Below, piece after piece: positions 1-7,138 of a stretch of 9,169 bases of DNA. The stretch covers positions 1 to 9,169 of the forward strand of contig JAOUIM010000120.1 in assembly GCA_029884035.1 (NCBI GenBank), given 5' to 3'. The position numbers were made by a program, and so were the translations under genes. Source of the stretch: Aquincola sp. (lineage in GTDB: Bacteria > Pseudomonadota > Gammaproteobacteria > Burkholderiales > Burkholderiaceae_C). The notes below the pieces were generated by a model. The model ran no database searches. It saw nothing but the letters and a program-made list of their open reading frames with translations, and was not told where the DNA came from. Each line of letters opens with the position of its first letter. The first letter of the stretch is position 1.

Positions 1-698
1 TCGGTGCGGGCCTTTGCCAGCTCTGCCTGCTCGGCGCGCGCGGCCATCCACTTGCCGACCACCACCACACCGGCCGCACCCAGGGCCGGCGCCACGTAGT
101 GCAGGAAGGCCATCTGGGCGTCGATCCACCCCCTGACTGCCGGATCGCTGATCGCCATCTCGCCCGCAACCCACCCCAGCAGCGCGGCGCCCAGCGTGAT
201 GATGATCGGGAAGCGGGTCATCAAGGTGAGCAACAGCGTGCTGGCGAAAATCACCAGCGGGATCGAGATCGCAAGGCCGATGATCAGCAGCACGACGCTG
301 CCCTTGGCTGCAGCGGCCACGGCGATCACGTTGTCCAGGCTCATCACGAGGTCGGCCACCAGGATGGTCTTGATCGCCGACATCAGGTTGCTGCTGGCCG
401 TGGCCTCGCTTTCGCCGTCGTGCTCGGGCAGCAACAGTTGCAGAGCGATCCACAGCAGGAGGCCCGCACCCACGAGCTTGAGGTAGGGCAGGCGCAGCAA
501 CTCGACCGCGACGACGGTCAGCACGATTCGCATCACCACCGCCGCACCGCTGCCCCAGGCCACGGCCTTCTTCTGCTGGTGCGCGGGCAGGCTGCGCGCT
601 GCCAGCGCGATGACGACGGCGTTGTCGCCCGAAAGGACGATATTCACGCCGATGATCTGCATCAGTGCGACCCAGAACTCGGGGCTGGTCAACGACAT
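1..698 (-). CDS. TerC/YjbE-family integral membrane protein (partial, C-terminus beyond left edge)
   Basis: This is a polytopic inner-membrane protein of the TerC family. Members are linked to metal-ion (notably manganese) export or tellurite resistance; the substrate here cannot be read from the sequence. The frame is open from the ATG at 698 to the left edge, 232 residues. It shows the family's two repeated acidic motifs: NIVLSGDN at residues 19-26 and MSLDN at 119-123, each with an Asp-Asn pair inside a hydrophobic segment. Hydrophobic stretches lie near residues 10-33, 50-90, 108-130, 134-160, 165-180 and 200-218. An acidic loop (PEHDGESE, 91-98) separates the two halves. The start is supported by AGGAGA six bases upstream. 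The gene follows the formate dehydrogenase alpha gene on the same strand after a 72-base gap, so co-transcription is possible but a functional link is unproven. I see no manganese riboswitch (yybP-ykoY type) in the gap. Family assignment is firm; the role is not. Confidence 0.88.
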   Translation of the reverse strand, partial: MSLTSPEFWVALMQIIGVNIVLSGDNAVVIALAARSLPAHQQKKAVAWGSGAAVVMRIVLTVVAVELLRLPYLKLVGAGLLLWIALQLLLPEHDGESEATASSNLMSAIKTILVADLVMSLDNVIAVAAAAKGSVVLLIIGLAISIPLVIFASTLLLTLMTRFPIIITLGAALLGWVAGEMAISDPAVRGWIDAQMAFLHYVAPALGAAGVVVVGKWMAARAEQAELAKART

Positions 699-704
699 CG
701 GCGG

Positions 705-710
705 TCTCCT
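705..710 (-). promoter_or_regulatory. Ribosome binding site of the terC-like gene
   Basis: The minus strand reads AGGAGA, six bases before the ATG at 698. It fixes the start of the TerC-family protein and shows that the gene has its own translation initiation signal rather than being coupled to the gene before it. Confidence 0.7.
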
Positions 711-770
711 GCGGTCGCGGGTTCGTGCCGGGGCCGCCCGGCTGTCCGCTGGGGGTTGTTCGGCTGCGCG

Positions 771-3578
771 CTAGGCGCCGACGGATGAAAGGGCAGCCAG
801 GATCTGTCCGCCGCCATAGCTCGATTGCCGAGGTGCATCGCCACCCTTGCTCACTCGCACGGCGCAGTACTTGAACTCCGGGATCTTCGCGAATGGATCG
901 AGCGCAGCGTTGGTCAGCGTGTTGATCGCCGCTTCGTAGTAGCAGAACGGCACGAACACGGCGCCCCGCGGCGTGCCGTCGTCGGCGCGCGCGTACAGGC
1001 TGACCCGCCCGCGGCGCGATTCGATGGTCACGACCTCGCCCGGCCGCACGCCGAGCGAAGCCAGGTCCAGCGGGTGCACGAGCGCCGTGGGGTCGGGCTC
1101 CAGCGCATCGAGGACGCTGGCCCGCCGTGTCATGCTGCCCGTGTGCCAGTGCTCCAGCTGACGGCCGGTGATCAGCACCGTCGGATAGTCGGCATCGGGC
1201 CGTTCGTCAGCCGGGATGATGTCGGCCGGCACGAAGCGCGCCTTGCCCCCCTCGCGCGGGAACTCGTCGGTGAACACCACCGGCTGACCGGGGTCACCCT
1301 CGTGCGGACACGGATAGGTGACCGCATGCTCGCGCTCCAGACGTTCCCACGTGATGCCGGCGATGCTGGGCATCGTGTGCCGCATCTCGTCGAACACTTC
1401 GCTGACGTGCTGGTAGTCCCAGGGCAGGCCGAGACGCTTGCCGATCTCCTGAATGATCCACAGATCCTGCCGGGCGTCCCCCGGGGGCGGCACGGCCTGG
1501 CGGCCCATCTGCACCAGGCGGTCGGTGTTGGTGAAGGTGCCCGTCTTTTCGGGGAAGGCGCCGGCGGGCAGGATCACATCGGCGAGGTAGGCCGTTTCGG
1601 TGAGGAAGATGTCTTGCACCACCAGGTGCTCGAGCGCGGCCAGCGACTCGCGTGCGTGGTGGGCGTCCGGGTCCGACATCGCGGGGTTCTCCCCCTGCAC
1701 GTACATGCCGCGGATCTCGCCCTTCTTGATCGCGTGCATCACCTCGACCACCGTGAGGCCGACCTGGCTGTCGAGCGTGCCGGGCGCGAGTTGCCAGGCC
1801 TGCTCGAAGCGCGCGCGCACCTCGGGCCGGGTGACGTGCTGGTAATCGGGCAGCATCATCGGGATCAGCCCCGCGTCCGACGCGCCCTGGACGTTGTTCT
1901 GGCCGCGCAGCGGATGCAGCCCGGTACCCGGACGGCCGATCTGGCCGGTCATCAGCGCCAGCGCGATCAGGCAGCGCGCGTTGTCGGTGCCGTGCACGTG
2001 CTGGGAAACACCCATGCCCCACAGGATCATCGACGCCTTCGATCGTGCATACAGGCGCGCCACGTCCCTCAGCGTGTCGGCATCGATCCCGCAGATGGGG
2101 GCCATCGCCTCGGGGCTGTAGCCCTCGACGTTGCGTCGCAGCTCGTCGTACCCGATGGTGCGGCTGGCGATGAACTTCTCGTCGACCAGGCCTTCGGTGA
2201 CGATGACATGCATCAACGCGTTGAGCATCGCCACGTCGGTGTCAGCCTTGAACTGCAGGAAGCGGTGCGCGACGCGCGCCAGATCGGAGCGGCGCGGGTC
2301 CATCACGATCAGCTTGGTGCCCGCACGCGCGGCGTTCTTGATCCAGCTGGCCGCCACCGGATGGTTCACCGTCGGGTTGGCACCGATCAGGATCACCACC
2401 TCGGCGCGGGTGACGTCCATCACCGGGTTGCTGACGGCGCCGGATCCGATGCCCTCGAGCAGCGCCACCACCGACGAGGCATGACACAGACGCGTGCAGT
2501 GGTCGACGTTGTTGCTGCCGAAGCCGGTGCGCACCAGCTTCTGGAACAGGTAGGCCTCCTCGTTGCTGCCCTTGGCCGAGCCGAAGCCCGCCAGCGCCTT
2601 GCGGCCATGGGTGTCGCGAATCTTGCGCAACGTGCCGCCTGCGAAGTCGAGCGCTTCCTCCCAGGAGGCCTCGCGGAAGACATCCATCACCCGCGTCGGA
2701 TCCATCACGAAGTCGCCCGTCTTGGGCGGCGCATCATGGCGGCGGATCAGCGGTCTCGTGAGGCGCTGTGGATGGTGGGCGTAGTCGAAGCCGTAGCGGC
2801 CCTTGACGCACAGACGGCCGTGGTTGGCCGGGCCGTCGCGCCCCTCCACGTACAGGATCCTGTCGTCCTTGACGTGATAGGTCAGCTGGCAGCCGACGCC
2901 GCAGTACGGGCACACCGAAGGCACCGAGCGGTCGGGAACGGTCAGCGCGGCGTCGCGCGCGGGCATCAGCGCACCGGTCGGGCACGCCTGGACGCACTCG
3001 CCGCAAGCCACGCATGTCGACGCACCCATCGGGTCGTCCATGTCGAAGACGATCTTGGCCTGGTCGCCGCGGAAGGCCAGCCCGATCACGTCGTTGACCT
3101 GCTCGTCGCGGCAGGCGCGCAGGCAGCGTGTGCACTGGATGCAGGCATCGAGGTTGACCGCAATGGCCGGGTGCGAACCGTCCCGCACGGGCTGTGCGCG
3201 TGCGGTGAAGCGCGGCTTGCCGACGCCGAGCTTGGCCGACCACTCATCGACTTCGTTGTGGAGCGTGTAGTCCGCCTCGGGCATGTCCGACTGCAGCAGC
3301 TCGAGCACCAGTTTCTGCGACCGGATAGCACGCTCGCTGTCGGTGCGCACCGTCATGCCCGGCTGAGGCGCGCGACAGCATGAAGGGGCCAGCGTGCGCT
3401 CGCCGTCGATCTCGACGACGCAGGCGCGGCAATTGCCGACTGCGTCGAGCCCGGGCTTGTAGCACAGGTGCGGGATCTCGATGCCCTCACGCTTGGCGAC
3501 TTCGATGATCGGCTCGCCGGGAACGGCCGACACGTCGCGACCGTCGAGCTTGAATGTGATCGTCTCGCGTGCGGTCAT
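771..3578 (-). CDS. fdsA: NAD-dependent formate dehydrogenase, catalytic alpha subunit (Mo/W-bis-MGD)
   Basis: This cytoplasmic subunit (935 aa) oxidises formate to CO2 and passes electrons through iron-sulfur clusters to the partner diaphorase subunit. Domains in order: an N-terminal [2Fe-2S] ferredoxin domain (Cys39, 50, 53, 67); two ferredoxin-type [4Fe-4S] motifs (Cys146/149/152/156 and Cys189/192/195/199); the cofactor-proximal [4Fe-4S] motif (Cys223, 226, 230, 257); the molybdopterin oxidoreductase core; and a C-terminal dinucleotide-binding domain from about residue 795. The active-site pair is Cys365-His366 in VDHCTRLCH, a Cys rather than a selenocysteine enzyme. Arg558 in PLRGQNNVQG matches the conserved formate-site arginine. 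The His/Cys3 cluster motif of NuoG and many FdsA proteins is not visible around residues 95-115. The frame extends upstream to 3767, but the ATG at 3578 is chosen because AGGAA lies five bases upstream, it overlaps the previous stop as ATGA, and homology begins there. Together with the fused beta subunit it resembles the two-subunit Methylobacterium FDH1; whether it uses Mo or W cannot be told from sequence alone. Confidence 0.95.
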   Translation of the reverse strand: MTARETITFKLDGRDVSAVPGEPIIEVAKREGIEIPHLCYKPGLDAVGNCRACVVEIDGERTLAPSCCRAPQPGMTVRTDSERAIRSQKLVLELLQSDMPEADYTLHNEVDEWSAKLGVGKPRFTARAQPVRDGSHPAIAVNLDACIQCTRCLRACRDEQVNDVIGLAFRGDQAKIVFDMDDPMGASTCVACGECVQACPTGALMPARDAALTVPDRSVPSVCPYCGVGCQLTYHVKDDRILYVEGRDGPANHGRLCVKGRYGFDYAHHPQRLTRPLIRRHDAPPKTGDFVMDPTRVMDVFREASWEEALDFAGGTLRKIRDTHGRKALAGFGSAKGSNEEAYLFQKLVRTGFGSNNVDHCTRLCHASSVVALLEGIGSGAVSNPVMDVTRAEVVILIGANPTVNHPVAASWIKNAARAGTKLIVMDPRRSDLARVAHRFLQFKADTDVAMLNALMHVIVTEGLVDEKFIASRTIGYDELRRNVEGYSPEAMAPICGIDADTLRDVARLYARSKASMILWGMGVSQHVHGTDNARCLIALALMTGQIGRPGTGLHPLRGQNNVQGASDAGLIPMMLPDYQHVTRPEVRARFEQAWQLAPGTLDSQVGLTVVEVMHAIKKGEIRGMYVQGENPAMSDPDAHHARESLAALEHLVVQDIFLTETAYLADVILPAGAFPEKTGTFTNTDRLVQMGRQAVPPPGDARQDLWIIQEIGKRLGLPWDYQHVSEVFDEMRHTMPSIAGITWERLEREHAVTYPCPHEGDPGQPVVFTDEFPREGGKARFVPADIIPADERPDADYPTVLITGRQLEHWHTGSMTRRASVLDALEPDPTALVHPLDLASLGVRPGEVVTIESRRGRVSLYARADDGTPRGAVFVPFCYYEAAINTLTNAALDPFAKIPEFKYCAVRVSKGGDAPRQSSYGGGQILAALSSVGA

Positions 3579-5266
3579 TTCAGTTCCTGCGGGAAGTACT
3601 TGATCACGCAATCGATCGGGTTCGGGGCCGCCTGGCCAAGGCCGCAGATCGAGGCGTCGCGCATCACCGCGGACAGGTCGTCGAGCAAGGGAAGATCCCA
3701 GCGGTCCTTCTCGATCAGTGCCGACGCCTTGGCGGTGCCGTTGCGGCACGGTGTGCACTGGCCGCACGACTCGTGGTGGAAGAAACGCATCAGATTGCGG
3801 GCTGCGTCGACGGCACGGTCCTTGTCAGACAGCACGATGACCGCTGCCGAACCGATGAAGCAGCCATAGGGCTGCAGGGTGTCGAAGTCCAGAGGAATGT
3901 CACCCATCGTCGCGGGCAGGATGCCGCCCGATGCGCCACCGGGCAGGTAGGCGTACAGGCGGTGCCCGTCCTGCATGCCACCGCAGTACTCGTCGATCAG
4001 CTCGCGAATCGTGATACCGGCCGGGGCAAGCTTGACCCCCGGATTCTTGACGCGGCCTGACACCGAGAAGGACCGCAGGCCACTGCGGCCGTGCCGGCCT
4101 TGCGCGGCGAACCAGGCGCTGCCGCGCTCGAGGATTTCGCGCACCCAGTACAGGGTCTCGAAGTTGTGTTCGAGCGTCGGGCGGCCGAACAGCCCGACCT
4201 GCGCCACATAGGGCGGGCGCAAGCGCGGCATGCCGCGCTTGCCCTCGATCGACTCGATCATCGCGGACTCTTCGCCGCAGATGTAGGCTCCTGCACCTCG
4301 GCGCAGGCAGATCTCGGGCATGCCTGGGAATGGCGGCTGCTCGCGCAGCTTGGCCAGCTCCGACTCGAGCATCGCGCGGCAACCGTGGTACTCATCGCGC
4401 AGGTAGATGTAGATCTTGCCGATGCCCACCGCCCAGGCCGCGATCAGCATGCCCTCGAGGAAGCGGTGCGGATCGCGCTCGAGGTAGACGCGGTCCTTGA
4501 ATGTGCCGGGCTCGCCTTCGTCGATGTTGACCGCCATCAGTCGTGGGGCCGGTTCGTTGCGCACGATGCGCCACTTGCGTCCCGCCGGAAAACCCGCACC
4601 CCCAAGGCCGCGCAGGCCCGAGTCCTCCAGCGCCTTGATCACCTGATCGACCTCGATCTCGCCGGCGATGCAGGTCTTCAGCAGGGCATAGCCGCCCTCC
4701 TCCTTGTAGCCCTGCAAATCGACGAACCCCTCGGGCTCGTGGCGGCTGCGCCCTGCGTCCACGGCGGACTTCACCGCCTCGGTTGTCGCGCACGCGATGG
4801 GATGCTGGGCCACCGCCACCGCCGGCGCCTGCTCGCAACGGCCGACGCACGGCGCGGCAATCACTCGCACCTCGGTCCCGAGGATCGCGGGCAGACGTTC
4901 GAGCAGGTCGCGCGCGCCGGCCAGCTCGCAAGACAGGCCATCGCACACGCGCACCGTCAGGCGCGGGGGTGCCACTTCGCCCTCTTTGACGATGTCGAAG
5001 TGATGATAGAAGGTCGCGACCTCGTAGACCTCCGTCTGCGCCATATCCATTTCGCGCGCCAGCGCGGCGAGGTGGCGCGCGCTGAGGTGACCGAACTTGT
5101 CCTGCAACTTGTGCAGGTGCTCGATCAGCATGTCGCGGGCACGCGCGGCGGATCCCAGCGCCTGCCGCACGTCGGCCAGCGCCGCGGGGTCGACGACGCG
5201 CCCCTTGGGGGTGGCGCGCTTGCGCTGGCGTTCCTCGACAAGGATCGGGATGGTTCTGGCGTTCAT
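3575..5266 (-). CDS. fdsB: NAD-dependent formate dehydrogenase beta subunit, FdsG-FdsB (NuoE-NuoF) fusion
   Basis: This is the 563-aa diaphorase subunit that takes electrons from the catalytic subunit and reduces NAD+ at FMN. Residues about 25-160 are a NuoE/FdsG thioredoxin-like domain with a complete [2Fe-2S] ligand set: Cys108 and Cys113 (C-x4-C), then Cys140 and Cys144 (C-x3-C). Residues about 180-563 are NuoF/FdsB-like. They carry the glycine-rich FMN/NAD segment GLRGLGGAGFPAGRKW (217-232), GAYICGEESA (326-335), and the [4Fe-4S] ligands Cys501, 504, 507 in SCGQCTPCRNG plus Cys541 in SICGLG. The one reading frame spans both parts without interruption, so this is a true fusion, as in Methylobacterium Fdh1B, not separate fdsG and fdsB genes as in Cupriavidus or Rhodobacter. 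The start at 5266 has GAGGAA four bases upstream. It follows the CoA-transferase gene after 26 bases and overlaps the alpha subunit gene by four bases, which implies translational coupling and balanced subunit synthesis. Confidence 0.95.
   Translation of the reverse strand: MNARTIPILVEERQRKRATPKGRVVDPAALADVRQALGSAARARDMLIEHLHKLQDKFGHLSARHLAALAREMDMAQTEVYEVATFYHHFDIVKEGEVAPPRLTVRVCDGLSCELAGARDLLERLPAILGTEVRVIAAPCVGRCEQAPAVAVAQHPIACATTEAVKSAVDAGRSRHEPEGFVDLQGYKEEGGYALLKTCIAGEIEVDQVIKALEDSGLRGLGGAGFPAGRKWRIVRNEPAPRLMAVNIDEGEPGTFKDRVYLERDPHRFLEGMLIAAWAVGIGKIYIYLRDEYHGCRAMLESELAKLREQPPFPGMPEICLRRGAGAYICGEESAMIESIEGKRGMPRLRPPYVAQVGLFGRPTLEHNFETLYWVREILERGSAWFAAQGRHGRSGLRSFSVSGRVKNPGVKLAPAGITIRELIDEYCGGMQDGHRLYAYLPGGASGGILPATMGDIPLDFDTLQPYGCFIGSAAVIVLSDKDRAVDAARNLMRFFHHESCGQCTPCRNGTAKASALIEKDRWDLPLLDDLSAVMRDASICGLGQAAPNPIDCVIKYFPQELK
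3584..3588 (-). promoter_or_regulatory. Ribosome binding site deciding the fdsA start, with ATGA overlap
   Basis: The minus strand reads AGGAA within the last codons of the beta subunit gene, five bases before the ATG at 3578. The ATG shares bases with the TGA stop of the upstream gene (3577-3575). This selects 3578 over the in-frame ATG at 3767, whose 63 extra residues do not look like any part of the family. Confidence 0.75.
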
Positions 5267-5270
5267 CGTG

Positions 5271-5276
5271 TTCCTC
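5271..5276 (-). promoter_or_regulatory. Ribosome binding site of the fdsGB fusion gene
   Basis: The minus strand reads GAGGAA four bases before the ATG at 5266, a slightly short spacing. It lies in the 26-base gap after the CoA-transferase stop codon and supports the chosen start. Confidence 0.6.
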
Positions 5277-5292
5277 GTGCGACGACCGCCGC

Positions 5293-6540
5293 TCAGATGG
5301 CGCCTTCGGCGCGCAGTGCCGCCACATCACCCGCCGAGAACCCAAGCTCCGCCAGGACGGCCTCGGTGTGCTCTCCAAGCAATGGCGAGCGCGTGACCTC
5401 GGTCGGGCTGTCAGACAGCTTGATCGGATTGCCCACGGTCAGGTACTTGCCGCGCGTCGGGTGGTCGACCTCGACCACGGTACCGGTAGCGCGAAGCGAA
5501 GGCTCGTTGGCAATCTCGCGCATCGACAGGATCGGCCCGCAGGGGATGTCGAGCTTGTTCAGGATGTCCATCGCCTCGAACTTGTCCTTGGTCATCGTCC
5601 ACTGTTCGATGCGACGGAAGACCGGCTTCAAGTGCAGCAGGCGCGCCTGCGGCGTGGCGAAGGCCTCGTCGTCGACCCATCCCTCCTCGCCAATCACCTT
5701 GCAGATGGCGGGCCACACGGCGGCCTGGGTGATGAAGTAGATGTAGGCGTTGGGATCGGTCTCCCAGCCCTTGCACTTCAGGATCGCGCCGGGCTGGCCG
5801 CCGCCCGATGCGTTGCCGGCTCGCGGCACCGCGCCGCCGAACTGGCCGTCCGGGTACTGTGGGTATTCGTGCAGCGTGCGCGTTCGCTCCAGCCGCTGCT
5901 GATCGCGCAGCTTGACACGGCACAGGTTCAGCACGGCGTCCTGCATCGGCGCCAGCACCTTCTGCCCGCGGCCCGTGCTCGCGCGCTGATACAGGGCCGC
6001 CACGATACCCAGCGCCAGATGCAGACCGGTACCGCTGTCGCCGATCTGCGCGCCGGTGACCATCGGCATGCCGTCGACTTCACCGGTGGTCGAGGCGGAG
6101 CCGCCGGCGCACTGTGCGACGTTCTCGTAGACCTTGCAGTCCTCATACGGTCCGGGGCCGAAGCCCTTGACCGAGGCCACGATCATGCGCGGGTTGACCG
6201 CATGGATGTGCTCCCAGGTAATGCCCATGCGGTCGAGCGCACCGGGTGCGAAGTTCTCGACCAGTACGTCGCAGGTCTTGATCAGGCGGTCGAGCACCGC
6301 CATGCCGCCCTTCTTCTTGGTGTTGATCGTGACCGAACGCTTGTTGTGGTTCAGCATCGTGAAGTACAGGCTGTCCACGCCCGGGATGTCGCGCAACTGC
6401 TGCCGCGTCGCGTCGCCCTCGCCCGGGCGCTCGACCTTGATCACGTCGGCGCCGAGCCATGCCAGCAACTGCGTGCAGGTCGGTCCCGACTGGACATGCG
6501 TGAAGTCCAGGATCCGTACGCCGTCGAGTGCCTTAGCCAT
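5293..6540 (-). CDS. frc: Formyl-CoA:oxalate CoA-transferase-like protein, paralogue A (class III CoA-transferase)
   Basis: This 415-aa cytosolic enzyme belongs to the class III (CaiB/BaiF) CoA-transferase family and is close in length and sequence to E. coli YfdW (416 aa) and Oxalobacter Frc (428 aa). The expected reaction is formyl-CoA + oxalate giving formate + oxalyl-CoA. Visible features are the N-terminal LDFTHVQSGP segment with Gln17, Gln48 as in YfdW (Trp in Oxalobacter Frc), Tyr138-Glu139, and the catalytic Asp168 in GAQIGDSGTG, which forms the aspartyl-CoA intermediate. The glycine loop is altered: AGNASGGGQPGA (241-252), against GGNAGGGGQPGW in paralogue B and in characterised Frc proteins. 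The substrate pair could therefore differ, for example another CoA donor. The ATG at 6540 has no strong Shine-Dalgarno sequence, but it is fixed by homology (MAKALDG aligns with the Frc N-terminus). The gene sits 68 bases after the PAS gene and 26 bases before the formate dehydrogenase genes, which suggests that its formate product is passed on to that enzyme. Confidence 0.9.
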   Translation of the reverse strand: MAKALDGVRILDFTHVQSGPTCTQLLAWLGADVIKVERPGEGDATRQQLRDIPGVDSLYFTMLNHNKRSVTINTKKKGGMAVLDRLIKTCDVLVENFAPGALDRMGITWEHIHAVNPRMIVASVKGFGPGPYEDCKVYENVAQCAGGSASTTGEVDGMPMVTGAQIGDSGTGLHLALGIVAALYQRASTGRGQKVLAPMQDAVLNLCRVKLRDQQRLERTRTLHEYPQYPDGQFGGAVPRAGNASGGGQPGAILKCKGWETDPNAYIYFITQAAVWPAICKVIGEEGWVDDEAFATPQARLLHLKPVFRRIEQWTMTKDKFEAMDILNKLDIPCGPILSMREIANEPSLRATGTVVEVDHPTRGKYLTVGNPIKLSDSPTEVTRSPLLGEHTEAVLAELGFSAGDVAALRAEGAI

Positions 6541-6608
6541 GTCGGTCGCTCGGGTGAGGATGGGAACGCGTCGCCTCGAGGATCAAGGATTCGTTGCGCA
6601 AGGCAGCC

Positions 6609-7055
6609 TCAGGACCCTGCGCCGCCTGCCGCCACTTGCGCCTCGAGGTCGGCCACGCGCTTGCGCAGCGCGCGGTCCTGCGCAAAGCGGTCCGTCTCGT
6701 CACGGATCACCGAGCCGCAGGCGTTGACCTGGCCGTCCGGGCCGTAAAGCATGAATACCGTGAATGCGATCGACATCGCACGCCCCGACTTGTCGACCGC
6801 CGGCACCCGAAGCACGTCGTGGGCGTAGCGGGTCTTTCCGGTGGCCATCGACTTGTCGTAACCCTCCCAGTGCCGCTGGCGAAGCCGCTCGGGGATGATG
6901 ATGTCCATGCGCTGACCCATCGCCTCGGCTTCAGTCCAACCGAACATGCGCTGCGCCGACGCGTTCCACACGATGACGCGCCCGTGCACGTCACTCACGA
7001 TCACCGCGTCGCCGATCGCACCCACCACCGCTGCGTAGTCGATCTGCGGCTGCAT
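6609..7055 (-). CDS. Small single-PAS-domain protein with a FixL-like histidine
   Basis: This is a 148-aa soluble protein made of one PAS domain (about residues 5-122) and a short charged, probably coiled-coil tail (about 119-142). It has no kinase, cyclase, DNA-binding or other output domain and no membrane segment. PAS features are IGDAVIVSDVHGRVIVWN (14-31), the MFGWTEAEAMGQ segment (37-48), IIIPERLRQRHWEGY (52-66), MATGKTRY (70-77) and the closing VIRDETDR (116-123). His62 lies where FixL has its haem-ligating histidine: both have PE, five residues, His, then nine residues to Thr-Gly. A small-molecule-sensing PAS is therefore possible, but the same histidine occurs in PAS domains not shown to bind haem. 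The ATG at 7055 is preceded by AAGGAG at seven bases; reading further upstream runs into the neighbouring gene and gives no family match. It lies between two CoA-transferase genes in the oxalate operon. A role in sensing or in regulating this pathway is inference only. Confidence 0.85.
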   Translation of the reverse strand: MQPQIDYAAVVGAIGDAVIVSDVHGRVIVWNASAQRMFGWTEAEAMGQRMDIIIPERLRQRHWEGYDKSMATGKTRYAHDVLRVPAVDKSGRAMSIAFTVFMLYGPDGQVNACGSVIRDETDRFAQDRALRKRVADLEAQVAAGGAGS

Positions 7056-7062
7056 GCCTTGA

Positions 7063-7068
7063 CTCCTT
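7063..7068 (-). promoter_or_regulatory. Ribosome binding site of the PAS gene
   Basis: The minus strand reads AAGGAG, seven bases before the ATG at 7055. It settles the start: the same frame stays open upstream through the preceding CoA-transferase gene, and the longer reading gives unrelated, arginine-rich sequence. Confidence 0.75.
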
Positions 7069-7080
7069 GTCGGGAAGAGA

Positions 7081-7104
7081 AACGGCGCCCGGTCGGGCGC
7101 CGTT
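7081..7104 (-). terminator. Terminator-like hairpin between the frc paralogue B and PAS genes
   Basis: On the minus strand AACGGCGCCC, loop GACC, GGGCGCCGTT form a perfect 10-bp stem, followed by TCTCTT. The pyrimidine-rich run follows the stem only on the minus strand; on the plus strand the stem is followed by CCGCAG. This fits a weak intrinsic terminator or attenuator after oxc and frc paralogue B. The T-run is interrupted, so some read-through into the PAS and downstream genes is likely. Confidence 0.6.
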
Positions 7105-7138
7105 CCGCAGGGCCGGGCCCCGGGGACAGGCGCAGGGC

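Noticed and set aside
365..370. Selenocysteine in the formate dehydrogenase (the coordinates given here are residue numbers in the alpha subunit)
   Set aside because: The active-site residue is an ordinary cysteine codon in CTRLCH; there is no in-frame TGA in the gene.
699..770. Possible manganese riboswitch or intrinsic terminator before the terC-like gene
   Set aside because: I could not find the conserved yybP-ykoY core. The only stem is GCCGGG/CCCGGC (727-742) with no following T-run.
99..788. Plus-strand open frames opposite the terC-like gene
   Set aside because: The minus strand encodes a clear membrane protein with two TerC motifs. The plus frames are Gln/His/Arg-rich and lack family features.
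825..3383. Long plus-strand open frame (852 codons) opposite the formate dehydrogenase alpha gene
   Set aside because: It is antisense to a gene with all catalytic and cluster motifs. Its translation is His/Arg/Val/Asp-rich with no recognisable domain, as expected from a high-GC mirror frame.
3579..3767. N-terminal extension of the formate dehydrogenase alpha subunit from the ATG at 3767
   Set aside because: The extra 63 residues overlap the end of the beta subunit gene in another frame, look like frame noise, and a good ribosome binding site supports the start at 3578.
4091..5740. Plus-strand open frame (549 codons) opposite the fused beta subunit gene and the end of frc paralogue A
   Set aside because: It spans two genes and their intergenic gap on the other strand, has no domain and shows the same mirror composition.
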